42,433 nucleotides of DNA from an uncultured Propionibacterium sp. (GTDB lineage: Bacteria; Actinomycetota; Actinomycetes; Propionibacteriales; Propionibacteriaceae). How positions within the stretch are numbered: the stretch's first letter is position 1; every line of letters starts with the position of its first letter. The translations under genes were made by a program, and so were the position numbers. The notes below the pieces were generated by a model. That model was not told the origin of the DNA, ran no database searches, and saw only the letters and a list, made by a program, of their open reading frames with translations. Location: contig CALMKG010000203.1 in NCBI GenBank assembly GCA_937867175.1, positions 1-42,433 of the forward strand. The letters are read 5' to 3'. This document shows, in pieces, positions 1-9,232 of this stretch.

Positions 1-936
1 ACCTGCTCGGACTTCTTCTTCGAGGTGAACGCGGTGAAGGGGATCTCGGCGACCTCGGCACGAGAGACCCACCGATCGTCCTGCGCGTCGTAGACGGCGT
101 CGGTGTACTCGATCGGGGTCCACGCATCCTCACCGATGGCGGCGATCGCGGCCTTGACCTTCGGGTCCAGGCGGACGGTGACCGAGACGTCTGCGCCGCC
201 CTTGATCGCGGCCCGGACGGTGGCCGACCCGTAGAAGGCGGAGTCGGCGCGCACCAGTGGACGCATGCTGGTGTCGACGGTGATGTTGGTGACGGTCTTC
301 AACGCGTCGGCGACCAGTCGGGCCGCGCCCCGCGGTGAACCACACGATCCCTTCCGGAGTCGTTGGGCCACGACCACCGGTGCGGACTGGGCTGTGGTCG
401 CCGTGGCGAGGAGCGCGTTGAGTCCACGGATCCCGGAGTAGCCGTAGCCAGAGCCCTGCTTGGCATAGCCGTGGACCTCGATGATCGTGTCGTCGATGTC
501 GAGCATCACCCGATCGTCGGTGGCACGTGTTGTCGCGATCAGCGGAGCCTGGGCGGTCAGGCCGGTCAGGCCGGTCAGGAACCGGGAGGCGACCGCGTCG
601 AGTTGGCGGACGTGACCGAAGGTGAACGAGCGCAGGAACGAACCCAGCGTCGAGGGCGCGTAGGCGTTGGCGAAGACCCGGCTCATCCCACCGTGCCGAA
701 GCAGCGCCATGTCATCGATGCTGTCCGCGCCGGCGACCATCCCGGCGACCAGAGAGGCGACCTTCAGCCCGGCATTCGCGCCCTTGTCGGTCGGCACCGT
801 CAGATGCTTCTGGGCCAGTTCCTGGAGCCCTGCCGTGTGGTGCCAGCGCGAGGACCGGGACCAGCCCGGCTGACGACACGAGATTGGGATCATCGAACAC
901 CGCTGAGGTCGCGCGGGGCGTGTGGCAAAGTTGCAT
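1..936 (-). pseudogene. IS1380-family transposase, frameshifted and cut by the window edge
   Basis: Read on the minus strand, an ATG at 936-934 opens a frame resembling the N-terminus of IS1380-type DDE transposases. The frame is lost near position 845. The matching protein resumes in another frame, about one base inserted or two deleted, with the sequence AGLQELAQKHLTVPTDKGAN, and then stays open to the window edge. Later conserved stretches include DDRVMLDIDDTIIEVHGYAK near 480-540 and the serine/arginine-rich block near 330-370. The element's other end lies outside the window. On the outer side, ATGCCCTT (944-951) and AAGGGCAT (1001-1008) form an inverted pair that may mark the IS end, but no terminal repeat could be confirmed. 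The frameshift means this copy is probably inactive unless frameshifting is programmed. Family recognition is from memory of related proteins. Confidence 0.75.
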
Positions 937-1056
937 CTACGAGATGCCCTTCGTGATGGTCGAAATCGGTCCCTAGAGAAGACAGATTTCACCAGCACGT
1001 AAGGGCATTCTCACTTCACGACGCGCTCACCCGACCGCCTCATCGGTGGATCGAGG

Positions 1057-2091
1057 CTAAGGGCCGTCCGCTCCCTTCGTCTGCACGACCAGTTCACCGA
1101 TCATTCGGCCGGCAGCGCGCAGGGCTTCGGCGTCAGTTGCCTCGAATACCTGGTGAATTCCGAGGTGTCGACATTCCTCCGCACTGAGCGTGTTCTGTCC
1201 CACGACTGCGAAGACCGGCAAACAGCCGGCCTGAGAAGCAACAACGGAGACGATCTTCCCGCTGCCGGTTTGCGAGTCCAACCGGCCCTCGCCAACTACT
1301 ACTGCAGCTGAGTCTGGCAGCAAGTCTGGAAGGCGCAGCAGATCGACTACCGCCTGCGCGCCAGACGTGAGACTGGCATCGAAGGCCGACCAGAGACCGC
1401 CGGCGAGGCCGCCGGCCGCTCCGCTGAAGGGGACGCCCGCAGGGTTGCGGCCGTATCGTCGTTCAAAGTCTTCGGCGAACTCGTCGAGTCGCGCCCTAAG
1501 TAACTGCACCGCTGCTGGCCCGGCTCCCTTCTGGGGGGCGAATACCTGAGCAGCGCGCTCGAAAGGAACGTCGACATCCGCGAGCACACGCAACCGCAGC
1601 TGGGGTGGGAAGATGCCGACCAACGACTCGACGGCGTCGATAGCCCCTTTCCCACCGTCGGTGGTCGCGCTTCCTCCCACACCGACCAAGATTTCCTTCG
1701 CGCCGGCCTGGATCGCGTGGGCGATGAGTTGACCGGTTCCGTACGACGTTGCACGAATCGCTGCTGCTTCCCGGTCCTGCGAATCGAGCCCGGGCCCCAG
1801 CAGCCCTAGACCCGATGCTTCAGCCATCTCGACTACAGCCAGTTGTCGGTTGTTGAACAGGCCGATTCGGGCTCGAACTGCTTCGCCGAGCGGACCCTCC
1901 ACCTCTATGTGCAACACTTCGCCTGGCAATGCCAGTAGGAACGCGTCCAAGGTTCCTTCGCCCCCGTCCGCGACGGGGCACAGGATTGGCTCTACATCAA
2001 CGCTCCGCAACCCGGCCGCCACGTGGTCGGCAACTTCGGCTGCGGTGAAGGTTCCCTTGAATGAGTCAGGGGCGACCAGAACTTTTTTCAT
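1057..2091 (-). CDS. glycerate kinase (GarK/GlxK family)
   Basis: The 344-residue protein begins KVLVAPDSFKGTFTAAEVA, the diagnostic N-terminus of the bacterial glycerate kinase family. It also carries the conserved glycine-rich block VGVGGSATTDGGKGAID near residues 137-153. Length is slightly under the usual 370-380. Such kinases phosphorylate D-glycerate with ATP to a phosphoglycerate, feeding lower glycolysis. It is the last gene of the long minus-strand operon; its ATG overlaps the end of the upstream dehydrogenase gene by 4 bases, so the two are likely translationally coupled. Its presence suggests that the pathway encoded upstream ends in glycerate or tartronate semialdehyde, which is inference. 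The family assignment is firm; the 2- versus 3-phosphoglycerate product cannot be told here. Confidence 0.93.
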   Translation of the reverse strand: MKKVLVAPDSFKGTFTAAEVADHVAAGLRSVDVEPILCPVADGGEGTLDAFLLALPGEVLHIEVEGPLGEAVRARIGLFNNRQLAVVEMAEASGLGLLGPGLDSQDREAAAIRATSYGTGQLIAHAIQAGAKEILVGVGGSATTDGGKGAIDAVESLVGIFPPQLRLRVLADVDVPFERAAQVFAPQKGAGPAAVQLLRARLDEFAEDFERRYGRNPAGVPFSGAAGGLAGGLWSAFDASLTSGAQAVVDLLRLPDLLPDSAAVVVGEGRLDSQTGSGKIVSVVASQAGCLPVFAVVGQNTLSAEECRHLGIHQVFEATDAEALRAAGRMIGELVVQTKGADGP

Positions 2092-2846
2092 TGGGCGAGG
2101 TATCCACCGTCGACCGGCAACACAACTCCGGTGATGAAGGACGCTTGGTCCGAGGCGAGGAAGGCGATCGCCTCAGCCACCTCGCGTGGCTCACCCAGTC
2201 TCTGGACCGGATGCGCTTGGCGAAGTGGCTCCACGTAGTTGTCGGGAAGTGCCAGGACGGCTTCGGTCGCAATTGTGCCCGGAGCAACGGCGTTCACTCG
2301 GATTCCGTGGTTAGCCCACTCAACCGCCAGGTGCTTGGTGAGTCCGGATGCCACGAACTTGGCTGGACCGTAGGCAGCTTGGCGTGACTGGCCCGCGACC
2401 CCGGAGATTGATGACAAGCAGACGATCGATCCACCTGCTCCGGCTGACATCGCGCGCACGGCGTACTGGCAAGACAAGAACATCCCGCGAGCATCGATGT
2501 TCATGATCCTGTCCCAATCGGCTACTTCGAGGTCGAGAATTCCACCCGGCACAATCACGCCCGCGTTTGCGACGAGGACATCGATACGCCCAAACTCCGC
2601 GAGACCGCGGCGGAAGGTCTCGGCTACGCAAGATTCCTCGGCGACATCTCCAGCGACCCCGACGACCTCGCAGCCCTCGCTCCGCAACGCGTCACACAGG
2701 TCGTCCAAGGCTTCGGAATCCAGGTCTCCGAGGACTAGCCGAGCTCCTTCTTCAGCGAACAACTGAGCAGTTGCGCGACCGATACCCTTGGCCGCTCCAG
2801 TGATGACGACGACTTTGTCTTCAAACCTGTTCACGGTCACTTCCAT
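2088..2846 (-). CDS. SDR-family NAD(P)-dependent oxidoreductase
   Basis: This is a classical short-chain dehydrogenase of about 250 residues. Counting from the furthest ATG (2864), it shows the cofactor motif TGAAKGIG at residues 22-29, NAG near 100, catalytic Ser152, Tyr165 and Lys169 (YGPAK), and the C-terminal FITGVVLPVDGG. The start is uncertain: ATG at 2864, ATG at 2846 and GTG at 2834 are all in frame. The last gives the usual short leader before the beta strand and has a purine-rich GGAAG upstream; I report 2846 as a compromise. All starts overlap the end of the cyclase gene. An acidic residue after the second strand (GDLDS) favours NAD over NADP. In this operon it may reduce or oxidise an intermediate upstream of glycerate, perhaps tartronate semialdehyde, but that is a guess. 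Confidence 0.93.
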   Translation of the reverse strand: MEVTVNRFEDKVVVITGAAKGIGRATAQLFAEEGARLVLGDLDSEALDDLCDALRSEGCEVVGVAGDVAEESCVAETFRRGLAEFGRIDVLVANAGVIVPGGILDLEVADWDRIMNIDARGMFLSCQYAVRAMSAGAGGSIVCLSSISGVAGQSRQAAYGPAKFVASGLTKHLAVEWANHGIRVNAVAPGTIATEAVLALPDNYVEPLRQAHPVQRLGEPREVAEAIAFLASDQASFITGVVLPVDGGYLAQ

Positions 2847-3684
2847 CCTGCTCGCTGTCACCATTCACCAGGGCCACGGCGCGGACGGGTGAGCCCGACG
2901 CATACGCGAGCCGCCAGGGCAGAGCCAGGAAAAGTGCCCCTCTCGTCGGTAGCTTCGTCAGCCCGGTCAGTCCTTCAACAAAGACCATGCCCGCACGAAA
3001 TCCCACGTCGTGCGCGGGGCCGCCGACGCCTGCTCCTCCGATGCTGGGCGCGTCGGTGCCGAGGCACGTCACGCCGCGATCGGCAAGTGCTTGCACCCCC
3101 TCAGCAGTCCAGGCCGGCCAACCCGGCCCCACGCCCCTCAGTGGCTGTTCGACATAAGCTCGGCCCGCCTCCCCTTTGACGTAGTAGCGGTCCCACCCGG
3201 TTCGGAGCAGGACGATCTCTCCGGTCTTAATTTCTCCGTGGGCGGACTCATGCGCGGACAGAACATCCGGACCGATATCCGGATCGTGGCTCGCCTGACG
3301 ATCGGCGAGGAGGGATCCCGGGCTTACATCGATGACCACAGCGGGTCCGACGACCTGGTCGAGGTTGATCTCGGCTGCCGAGATCTCCCCCTCTGGTCCC
3401 GCACCTGGCAGGTCGCTGTTCAACGGAGGAACGCCGTGGCTGGGAGCGTCCACGTGGGTGCCGGTGTGCTCGTCCATCAGCATCCATCGGGTTTGATAGG
3501 GACCGAGGTCGTCTCGGAGAAGGGCACCGCCCGACTCCTCGGTTGCGAACCAATTGAAGATCTTTTGTTGATAGCGCTGATGGCCTGGCCAGGTGCACGG
3601 TAGATCTTCTGCCACCAGCAGGGTCAGGTCGACGATTCGAGCGTGTGGCAGCCCGGCGGACAAGTCGTTCGACAAGTGAAGCAT
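2821..3684 (-). CDS. cyclase-family hydrolase (kynurenine-formamidase-like)
   Basis: The 287-residue protein carries the metal-binding signature of the cyclase family, DEHTGTHVDAPSH at residues 71-83, with His73, His77, Asp79 and His83 as the expected ligands. C-terminal features also fit: the block around GTDAPSIGG, and a final strand with LPWRLAYASGSPVRAVALV. Members include KynB arylformamidases, isatin hydrolases and enzymes acting on amides or lactones, so the reaction is hydrolysis of an amide or ester-like bond using Mn or Zn. The substrate is unknown. There is no signal peptide, so it is likely cytoplasmic. It follows the DMT transporter by 8 bases and overlaps the SDR start. In an operon with an amidohydrolase and an ABC importer, it probably opens a ring or removes an acyl group during catabolism. 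Confidence 0.88.
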   Translation of the reverse strand: MLHLSNDLSAGLPHARIVDLTLLVAEDLPCTWPGHQRYQQKIFNWFATEESGGALLRDDLGPYQTRWMLMDEHTGTHVDAPSHGVPPLNSDLPGAGPEGEISAAEINLDQVVGPAVVIDVSPGSLLADRQASHDPDIGPDVLSAHESAHGEIKTGEIVLLRTGWDRYYVKGEAGRAYVEQPLRGVGPGWPAWTAEGVQALADRGVTCLGTDAPSIGGAGVGGPAHDVGFRAGMVFVEGLTGLTKLPTRGALFLALPWRLAYASGSPVRAVALVNGDSEQDGSDREQV

Positions 3685-3692
3685 CGTTCCTC

Positions 3693-4586
3693 CTATTGCT
3701 CAATTACTCGCCTTTGGGCGAGCCAGACACCGATCAGGACCAAACTCGCGCCCAAGATTTCTCGCCCTGAGATGCTCTCGTTGAGAAAGGCCCACCCGAG
3801 CAGCACGCCGACTACGGGCACGACATAGGTCGCCAGGGAAGCGGCGCTGGGGCCGGCGTCGCGTACCAGGTTGAGGTAGATCAGGTATGGCAGAGCTGTT
3901 GCCAGCACTGCGAGGCCGAGCAGCGCCAACAGCGCCGAATAGCTCGGATGTGCGGGCAGGCCGTCGACCGCTACGACGACCGGGAAGATGAGGACCGCGC
4001 CCCAGGAGAGGGCGCGGGCCGCCACCAGGCCGGAGTCGACACCGGAGATTTGAGCCCGACCGGCGATGATGAAGGAGATGGCGTAGGACGTCGCCGCAAC
4101 CATAAGAGCTAGCCGGGCTCCGATTGGACCATCGGCAACGGCAAAGCCGAACATCCATGCGACTCCGCAGAAGCCGACGGCGACACCGAGTACGCGGCGG
4201 GGCGATAAGGGAGGCTCGGCCCTGATGATGACCGCGAGGGCGAGGGTGATCAGTGGAGTCGCAGCGTTGAAGATGGCAGCAACGGATGATGCCACCTGAG
4301 TCTGGGCGTAGGCGATCGAGGTGTACGGAACAACGCCATTGGTGAACGCCAATCCAAGAACCGTGAGCCTGGCATGACCCGACGGCAGCCTTCTTGCCTC
4401 TCTGGATCGGGTGGCTGCCACCATGATGGTGAGGATCGCACCGGCTCCAGCTAGCCGTCCGAAGGAGACTTGTAGAGCCGACAGGTCTCGTAGCGCGATG
4501 TGGACGAACAAGAAGGCCGTCCCCCAGAGGCACCCCAGCGCCGCGACCCGTGCCAGTACACCTGTCTGCAGCCCCGCCGGGCTCAC
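3693..4586 (-). CDS. EamA/DMT-superfamily transporter
   Basis: The 297-residue hydrophobic protein has about ten predicted membrane segments arranged as two EamA repeats. The first half contains LWGTAFLFVHIALRDLS and the second repeat ends with LLGWAFLNESISGREILGAS, typical of RhaT/YdcZ-like drug/metabolite transporters. The start is a GTG whose first bases form a GTGA overlap with the stop of the GntR gene, so translation is probably coupled. Such proteins usually export, and sometimes import, amino acids, nucleosides or other small metabolites. Placed in a catabolic operon with a dedicated ABC importer, it could export a by-product or provide low-affinity uptake; direction and substrate cannot be judged from the sequence. 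Confidence 0.9.
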   Translation of the reverse strand: MSPAGLQTGVLARVAALGCLWGTAFLFVHIALRDLSALQVSFGRLAGAGAILTIMVAATRSREARRLPSGHARLTVLGLAFTNGVVPYTSIAYAQTQVASSVAAIFNAATPLITLALAVIIRAEPPLSPRRVLGVAVGFCGVAWMFGFAVADGPIGARLALMVAATSYAISFIIAGRAQISGVDSGLVAARALSWGAVLIFPVVVAVDGLPAHPSYSALLALLGLAVLATALPYLIYLNLVRDAGPSAASLATYVVPVVGVLLGWAFLNESISGREILGASLVLIGVWLAQRRVIEQ

Positions 4587-5266
4587 GAACCCTTGCGAAC
4601 ATCATCGGTCGACGATCCGTTCAAGATCCCCAACCCTGCATGGATGTGCTCTTCCATCGCCAGCTCGGCGGCGGCGACGTCTCCGGACTCGAGGACCTCT
4701 AGGAGGAGCGCGTGACGTTCAACAAGTCCAGAGAGCCGTGGATGAGAAAGGTTCACCACTCTCATGGCAATTGCCAATTGCGCTCGCATGCTGCTCCACA
4801 TGCGAACTAGCAGGGCATGCTTGGCAACTTCACAGATCTTTTCGTGGAAGGCCGCATCGACCTCGCTGGCGCGCTCGGTGTCGCCAGCAGCGACCGCAGC
4901 TGCCATGTCAGACAAGATGGCGCGGAGGCTGTCAAAGTCTTCTGGTGTTGCCCGCTCGACCGCGAGGCCGATTGCGAGTCGCTCGAGGGCTACCCGAAGC
5001 CGGGACAGTTCGCGGACGTCTTCGGTCGTTGCCGGAGGCGGGCTATAGCCACGGTATCCCAACGAGACGATCAGGCCTTCTTGTTCCAACTCGCGTAGCG
5101 CCTCGCGCACCGGAGCCCGGCTGGTTCCCAACTGTTCAGCCAGGGCTGTCTCGGTCAAACGTTCGTCTTGCCCGATCTCACCGGCTAGCAGCGCCGCGCG
5201 AACGCGGTCGTAGATCTCGCGGCGCAGGGTCATCCGCCGTACTGGTCCTCCGAGGGTCGAAGTCAT
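4583..5266 (-). CDS. GntR-family transcriptional regulator with FCD domain
   Basis: The 227-residue protein has an N-terminal winged helix: REIYDRVRAALLAGEI, then LTETALAEQLGTSRAPVREA, the hallmark GntR recognition helix, then LREL and the wing. A helical FCD ligand-binding domain follows, with the D/H-containing segments EVDAAFHEKICEVAKH and LVERHALLLEVL; in this family these carry metal- and ligand-binding residues. The start at 5266 is chosen because it overlaps the permease stop as ATGA and places the helix-turn-helix where expected; the frame stays open further upstream but that part is antisense to the permease. Sitting inside the operon, it probably autoregulates the whole cluster by sensing a carboxylated pathway intermediate. 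The operator is most likely upstream of 15101; I could not identify it with confidence. Confidence 0.93.
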   Translation of the reverse strand: MTSTLGGPVRRMTLRREIYDRVRAALLAGEIGQDERLTETALAEQLGTSRAPVREALRELEQEGLIVSLGYRGYSPPPATTEDVRELSRLRVALERLAIGLAVERATPEDFDSLRAILSDMAAAVAAGDTERASEVDAAFHEKICEVAKHALLVRMWSSMRAQLAIAMRVVNLSHPRLSGLVERHALLLEVLESGDVAAAELAMEEHIHAGLGILNGSSTDDVRKGS

Positions 5267-6501
5267 CTCTTCCGCCTTTGATATGCGACGCCGATCGCGG
5301 CGGGCGCAGACACCCGGCCGACGATCCCGGCTACTGCGATGATGGTGACGAGGTATGGAGCTGCGTGGAACAACGCTGACGTCGATGGCGACATATCCGG
5401 AATTCTCAACGCGATGGCACTGGCAACACCGAACAGGAGTGCGGCGCCCAGGGCATTGAATGGTCGCCATCCGCCAAAGATCATCGCCGCGAGAGCGATG
5501 TATCCACGGCCCGCCGTCATGTTCTCGTTGAATCCGTTGACGTAGCCCAGAGATAAGAATACGCCTCCCATCGCGGCAATCATGCCCGAGACCATAGTTG
5601 CGATCAGTCGTGTGGTCTGTACCCGGATTCCGGCCGTGTCCGCAGCTGCGGGCAGTTCGCCGATCGCTCGTAATCTCAGGCCGGGAGCTGAGGAGAACAG
5701 GAACCAATGCAGTCCGAGCACGAGTGCCAGGCAAAGCCACACCATCAGGTTGAGTCCGCTGAGAAGTTCCCCAAGGGGGCCGAGACCCTCGGTCGGGAGA
5801 GCGACACGGGGAATCGCTGGTAGATCCGCGGAGATCCCATCGGCATACCAGCTCAGGTAGAGATAGCCGGTCAGACCCAACGCCAGGAAGTTGACCGCCA
5901 CACCGGCAACGATCTGGTTCCCGCCCAACAGGACCACGAAAGCCGCGAAGAGCAGCCCCAGCATCCCGCCGGCGAGGACTCCAGAGGCGAGCCCCGCGAC
6001 CCAGCTTCTCGTCAGGTCGGCGCCAACCACAGCAAAGAATGCGCCCATCAACATCATGCCTTCCAGGCCGATGTTCATCACGCCACTACGCTCACAGACC
6101 ACGCCTCCCAGTGCGGCAAAGGCGATCGGGGTGGCCAGTGCAATGGTCGCCGCGGCGAGCGGCTGCCAAACGACGACCTCCTTGAGGAGCGCGGGGTCGA
6201 CGGAGGTTAGCCACCAGAGGAACATGGCTGCGACGGCTGATGTGACAAAGATCGTCACACCTTCACTTCGCCGTCCAGAGCGGAGCAGCACGACCCCGAT
6301 GAGGATTGCCGTCGCGATGCAGAAACCAGAGGGCAGGTAGGAGCCGAAGGCGAGGGGAGGCAGCATCAGCCAGACAGCGACAACGATGGCTCCCGCGGCA
6401 GCTAGGGGAAGCCATCGGCCCACATGACCAGAGCGTCCCGACGATGCGGCAGATTCGCGACTGTGCGTCGAGAGCACGCCGCCCTCCGATCGCGGGATCA
6501 T
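5263..6501 (-). CDS. ABC transporter permease (BMP/nucleoside type, second permease)
   Basis: The 412-residue polytopic protein belongs to the branched-chain/ribose-type permease superfamily (BPD_transp_2). Characteristic stretches are ALGGVVCERSGVMNIGLEGMM, the coupling-loop region of nucleoside-type permeases, and VNGFNENMTAGRGYIALAAM near the C-terminus. An unusually long N-terminal stretch of about 100 residues, containing several hydrophobic segments, precedes the core. It overlaps the preceding permease by 4 bases and the following GntR gene by 4 bases. It should pair with the 6498-7682 permease, the two-NBD ATPase and the BMP lipoprotein to form an importer like those for purine nucleosides (NupNOPQ, BmpDEF). 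The actual substrate is not deducible, although the neighbouring deaminase-like amidohydrolase would fit a nucleobase or nucleoside derivative. Confidence 0.93.
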   Translation of the reverse strand: MIPRSEGGVLSTHSRESAASSGRSGHVGRWLPLAAAGAIVVAVWLMLPPLAFGSYLPSGFCIATAILIGVVLLRSGRRSEGVTIFVTSAVAAMFLWWLTSVDPALLKEVVVWQPLAAATIALATPIAFAALGGVVCERSGVMNIGLEGMMLMGAFFAVVGADLTRSWVAGLASGVLAGGMLGLLFAAFVVLLGGNQIVAGVAVNFLALGLTGYLYLSWYADGISADLPAIPRVALPTEGLGPLGELLSGLNLMVWLCLALVLGLHWFLFSSAPGLRLRAIGELPAAADTAGIRVQTTRLIATMVSGMIAAMGGVFLSLGYVNGFNENMTAGRGYIALAAMIFGGWRPFNALGAALLFGVASAIALRIPDMSPSTSALFHAAPYLVTIIAVAGIVGRVSAPAAIGVAYQRRKR

Positions 6502-7682
6502 GCCATTACCTCCTGGTTTCGACGTGTCCTGCGGGAGCGGCGGAGCTTTGGAAAGCGGAAGAGCGCGAGATCTAGGCTGATGAGGAGCACGATCACTGCT
6601 TGGATGAGGAGGGTGAGGTTTCCTGCGAGCTCAGGTGGAAAGACCGTAGGGTCCAAATTGCGAACCGAACTACCGTTGATGAGTGCAGCGAACAGGAACG
6701 CCGCCAAGGCCACGCCTATCGGGTTATTGCGGGCGAGCAGTGCGACGGCGATCCCGAGGAAGCCAAGCTGGAATGCCTGCAAGTCAGCGGTTGCCACTCG
6801 GTATTGCCAACCGAGCATGTCGAGCGATCCAGCGGCCCCCGCGATGCCACCGGCCAATGCCATGACAGCGACGTACCTGCGCCGCACATTGATGCCCGCG
6901 TAGGAGGCGGCCTCGTCGTTGGCTCCAACGGCGCGCACCTCGAAACCGAAGGGCGTGCGGTGAAGCAGGAGCCATGCGCCCACCAGGAAGACGGGCAACA
7001 GGAGCACTCCTGCATGTAGGCCCTGCAACGCTGCATCACCCCAGATCACGGGGAGGCGAGCCGACGGCAGGACGTTGTCGGAAACCGGTTGCGTCGGCTC
7101 TGCGGAGTTTTGCAGTGGTCCGCCGATGCCGAACAGTGCTGCACCCACCCAGATGGCGACGTAGTTGAGCATGATGGTGGTGATCACCTCGCTGGTCCCT
7201 GCGACAGCACGAAGCCACCCGCTGATCGCCGCCCAGATCGCGCCGACCAGGGCGCCGGCCAAGATGGCCAGAACAATATGGAGTGGTCCGGGCAGGCTCG
7301 GCATCGTTGACGCAACCCACACCGCGGCAAACGAACCGCTCAGGTACTGGCCCTGTCCGCCAATATTGAACAGTCGAGCTCGGAACGGAATCGCGACGGC
7401 CAGACCTAGCAGCGCCAGGGGTAGCAGAAGGAGGAGAGTCTGCTGGAGTGCGAAAGCTGAGGTGGTTCGTTCCGCTGCCGAGGCGCCGGGCCGGAGCCAG
7501 TCGAGGCCCGACCCCACCCAGATGGCCTGATAGGTCGCCAGCGGATCCCGCCCTGTTGCCGCGATGAATAGGCCACCGATCACGAAGGCAACTGCGGTGA
7601 TCGCGATCGTCGGCAGCGCGGCGCGCAGACCGAAGATCCGGCGTCGGATGGCATCGATACGTGCCGAAGGTGTTGCAGTCAC
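6498..7682 (-). CDS. ABC transporter permease (BMP/nucleoside type, first permease)
   Basis: The 394-residue integral membrane protein is of the BPD_transp_2 class. It contains ALLPLALLGLAVAIPFRARL-like and LFNIGGQGQYLSG motifs, the latter being the diagnostic segment of the first permease in nucleoside and BMP-linked importers. TSEVITTIMLNYVAIWVG and GANDEAASYAGINVRRRY (coupling loop) also match. It overlaps both the ATPase gene upstream and the second permease downstream by 4 bases, so the transporter subunits are translationally coupled. In the family the two different permeases form a heterodimer through which the solute delivered by the BMP lipoprotein passes. Confidence 0.93.
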   Translation of the reverse strand: MTATPSARIDAIRRRIFGLRAALPTIAITAVAFVIGGLFIAATGRDPLATYQAIWVGSGLDWLRPGASAAERTTSAFALQQTLLLLLPLALLGLAVAIPFRARLFNIGGQGQYLSGSFAAVWVASTMPSLPGPLHIVLAILAGALVGAIWAAISGWLRAVAGTSEVITTIMLNYVAIWVGAALFGIGGPLQNSAEPTQPVSDNVLPSARLPVIWGDAALQGLHAGVLLLPVFLVGAWLLLHRTPFGFEVRAVGANDEAASYAGINVRRRYVAVMALAGGIAGAAGSLDMLGWQYRVATADLQAFQLGFLGIAVALLARNNPIGVALAAFLFAALINGSSVRNLDPTVFPPELAGNLTLLIQAVIVLLISLDLALFRFPKLRRSRRTRRNQEVMA

Positions 7683-9232
7683 GTCGGTAACACCCCTGTT
7701 GCTCCGGCCATGGCGAGTCCGAACTCTTCCTCGGGAGCATGGGGCGGAAGTTCGGCTGTGATGCGGCCCTCGTACATGACCACGACCCGATCGGAGAGCG
7801 CACGGAGTTCGTCGAGCTCCATGGAGAGGAGCAAGATCGCCTTCCCTTCACGTTGCTGCTCAAGGAGGGCGTCATGCACGAACTCGATTGCTCCCACGTC
7901 CAAGCCACGAGTTGGTTGGGCAGCAATCAGGACGCCAGGGTCGGCTTCCAGCTCACGGGCGATGACGACCTTCTGCTGGTTGCCGCCTGACAGCATGGAG
8001 GCTGCCATCGATTCGCGTGCACCTCGAACGTCGAACTTTCGTAGCAGCGGAGCGGCGAACTCCTGCATACGTCTGGGTGCAAGCCACCCCCGACGTGTAA
8101 TCGGGCTCTGACGATATCGGCGTAAGGCCAGGTTCTCGGCCAGATTGAAGGGAAGGACCAAGCCACGGCGATGCCGATCTTCGGGGATGTAGCCAACCCC
8201 GTGGGCAACTGCGTCGGTAACCCCGCCGATGAGTACCGAATCGTCGACCAACACTTGGCCTGATCTCGGTCGAGACATTCCCGCAATGGCGGCGACGAGC
8301 TCGGCTTGGCCATTTCCGTCGACACCGGCGACCCCGAGGATCTCGCCACCGCGAACCTCGAACGAGACACCGTGAACAGCCCTGAGTCCTTGGGCATCGT
8401 CGACCTCCAGGTCGCGCACCTGGAGCCTGACGGGGCCCGTGACCTCAACAGGTTCCTTGATCCTGTTCAGGTCCACCCGTCGCCCCACCATCATGGCCAC
8501 CAGTTCGGACTCCACCGCAGCGCCTCGGTTGAGGGTGCCGACCAACTTGCCGTGGCGGAGCACGCTGACTCGGTCTGCGATCTCCATGACTTCGCGCATC
8601 TTGTGGGTGATGATCACGACAGAGGTGCCCATCGACGTCAACCGCCGGATGACCTCGAACAATTGATCGGTCTCCTGCTTGGTGAGCACTGCGGTCGGCT
8701 CATCGAGAATCAAGATCTTCGCGCCGCGGTACAGCGCCTTGAGGATCTCTACCCGCTGCTGCTCTCCTACCGCGAGGGATCCGGCCTTCGCGCCGGGGTT
8801 GACTGGGAGGCCGTATTCCTCACCGAGCTCGCGGGCCACTCGTGCGATGCGCCGGCGGTCGAGATGTCGTACCGCAGACTTTGGCTCCTGGCCCAGCACG
8901 ATGTTCTCAGCCACCGTCATCGTGGGAACGAGCATGAAATGCTGATGCACCATGCCGATTCCGCTGTCGATGGCCTGTGCCGGCTCGTGGAACAGGCACT
9001 GTTCTCCGAAAACCTCGAAGTGTCCGACATCGGGTGTCTCAAGTCCGAAGGCCAGCCGCATCAACGTGGTCTTCCCGGCACCGTTTTCGCCCAGGAGGGC
9101 GTGCACCTCGCTCGTGCGTAGGGTGAAGTCGATGTTGTCGTTGGCCACGAGCGTCCCGTAGCTCTTGGTGACGCCCCGGGCGGCGAGCGCGATTGGTTCA
9201 CCACCCGGAGCGTTAGCGGCGGTTGAGGTCAT
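7679..9232 (-). CDS. ABC transporter ATP-binding protein with two nucleotide-binding domains
   Basis: The 517-residue protein has two fused ATPase domains, as in RbsA/NupO/YufO. The first has Walker A GENGAGKTT near residues 48-56, signature LAVGEQQRVEILKA and Walker B ILILDEPTAVLT. The second has a degenerate P-loop region (GVDGNGQAE) and the signature LSGGNQQKVVIARE, with GVLIAAQPTRGLDVGA as its Walker B region. A degenerate second P-loop is normal in this family. It powers the importer formed by the two following permeases. Its start overlaps the stop of the BMP lipoprotein gene by 4 bases and its end overlaps the first permease by 4 bases. Confidence 0.95.
   Translation of the reverse strand: MTSTAANAPGGEPIALAARGVTKSYGTLVANDNIDFTLRTSEVHALLGENGAGKTTLMRLAFGLETPDVGHFEVFGEQCLFHEPAQAIDSGIGMVHQHFMLVPTMTVAENIVLGQEPKSAVRHLDRRRIARVARELGEEYGLPVNPGAKAGSLAVGEQQRVEILKALYRGAKILILDEPTAVLTKQETDQLFEVIRRLTSMGTSVVIITHKMREVMEIADRVSVLRHGKLVGTLNRGAAVESELVAMMVGRRVDLNRIKEPVEVTGPVRLQVRDLEVDDAQGLRAVHGVSFEVRGGEILGVAGVDGNGQAELVAAIAGMSRPRSGQVLVDDSVLIGGVTDAVAHGVGYIPEDRHRRGLVLPFNLAENLALRRYRQSPITRRGWLAPRRMQEFAAPLLRKFDVRGARESMAASMLSGGNQQKVVIARELEADPGVLIAAQPTRGLDVGAIEFVHDALLEQQREGKAILLLSMELDELRALSDRVVVMYEGRITAELPPHAPEEEFGLAMAGATGVLPT

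Noticed and set aside
363-956. 197-codon plus-strand frame
   Set aside because: It is antisense to the IS1380 transposase and has no family features.
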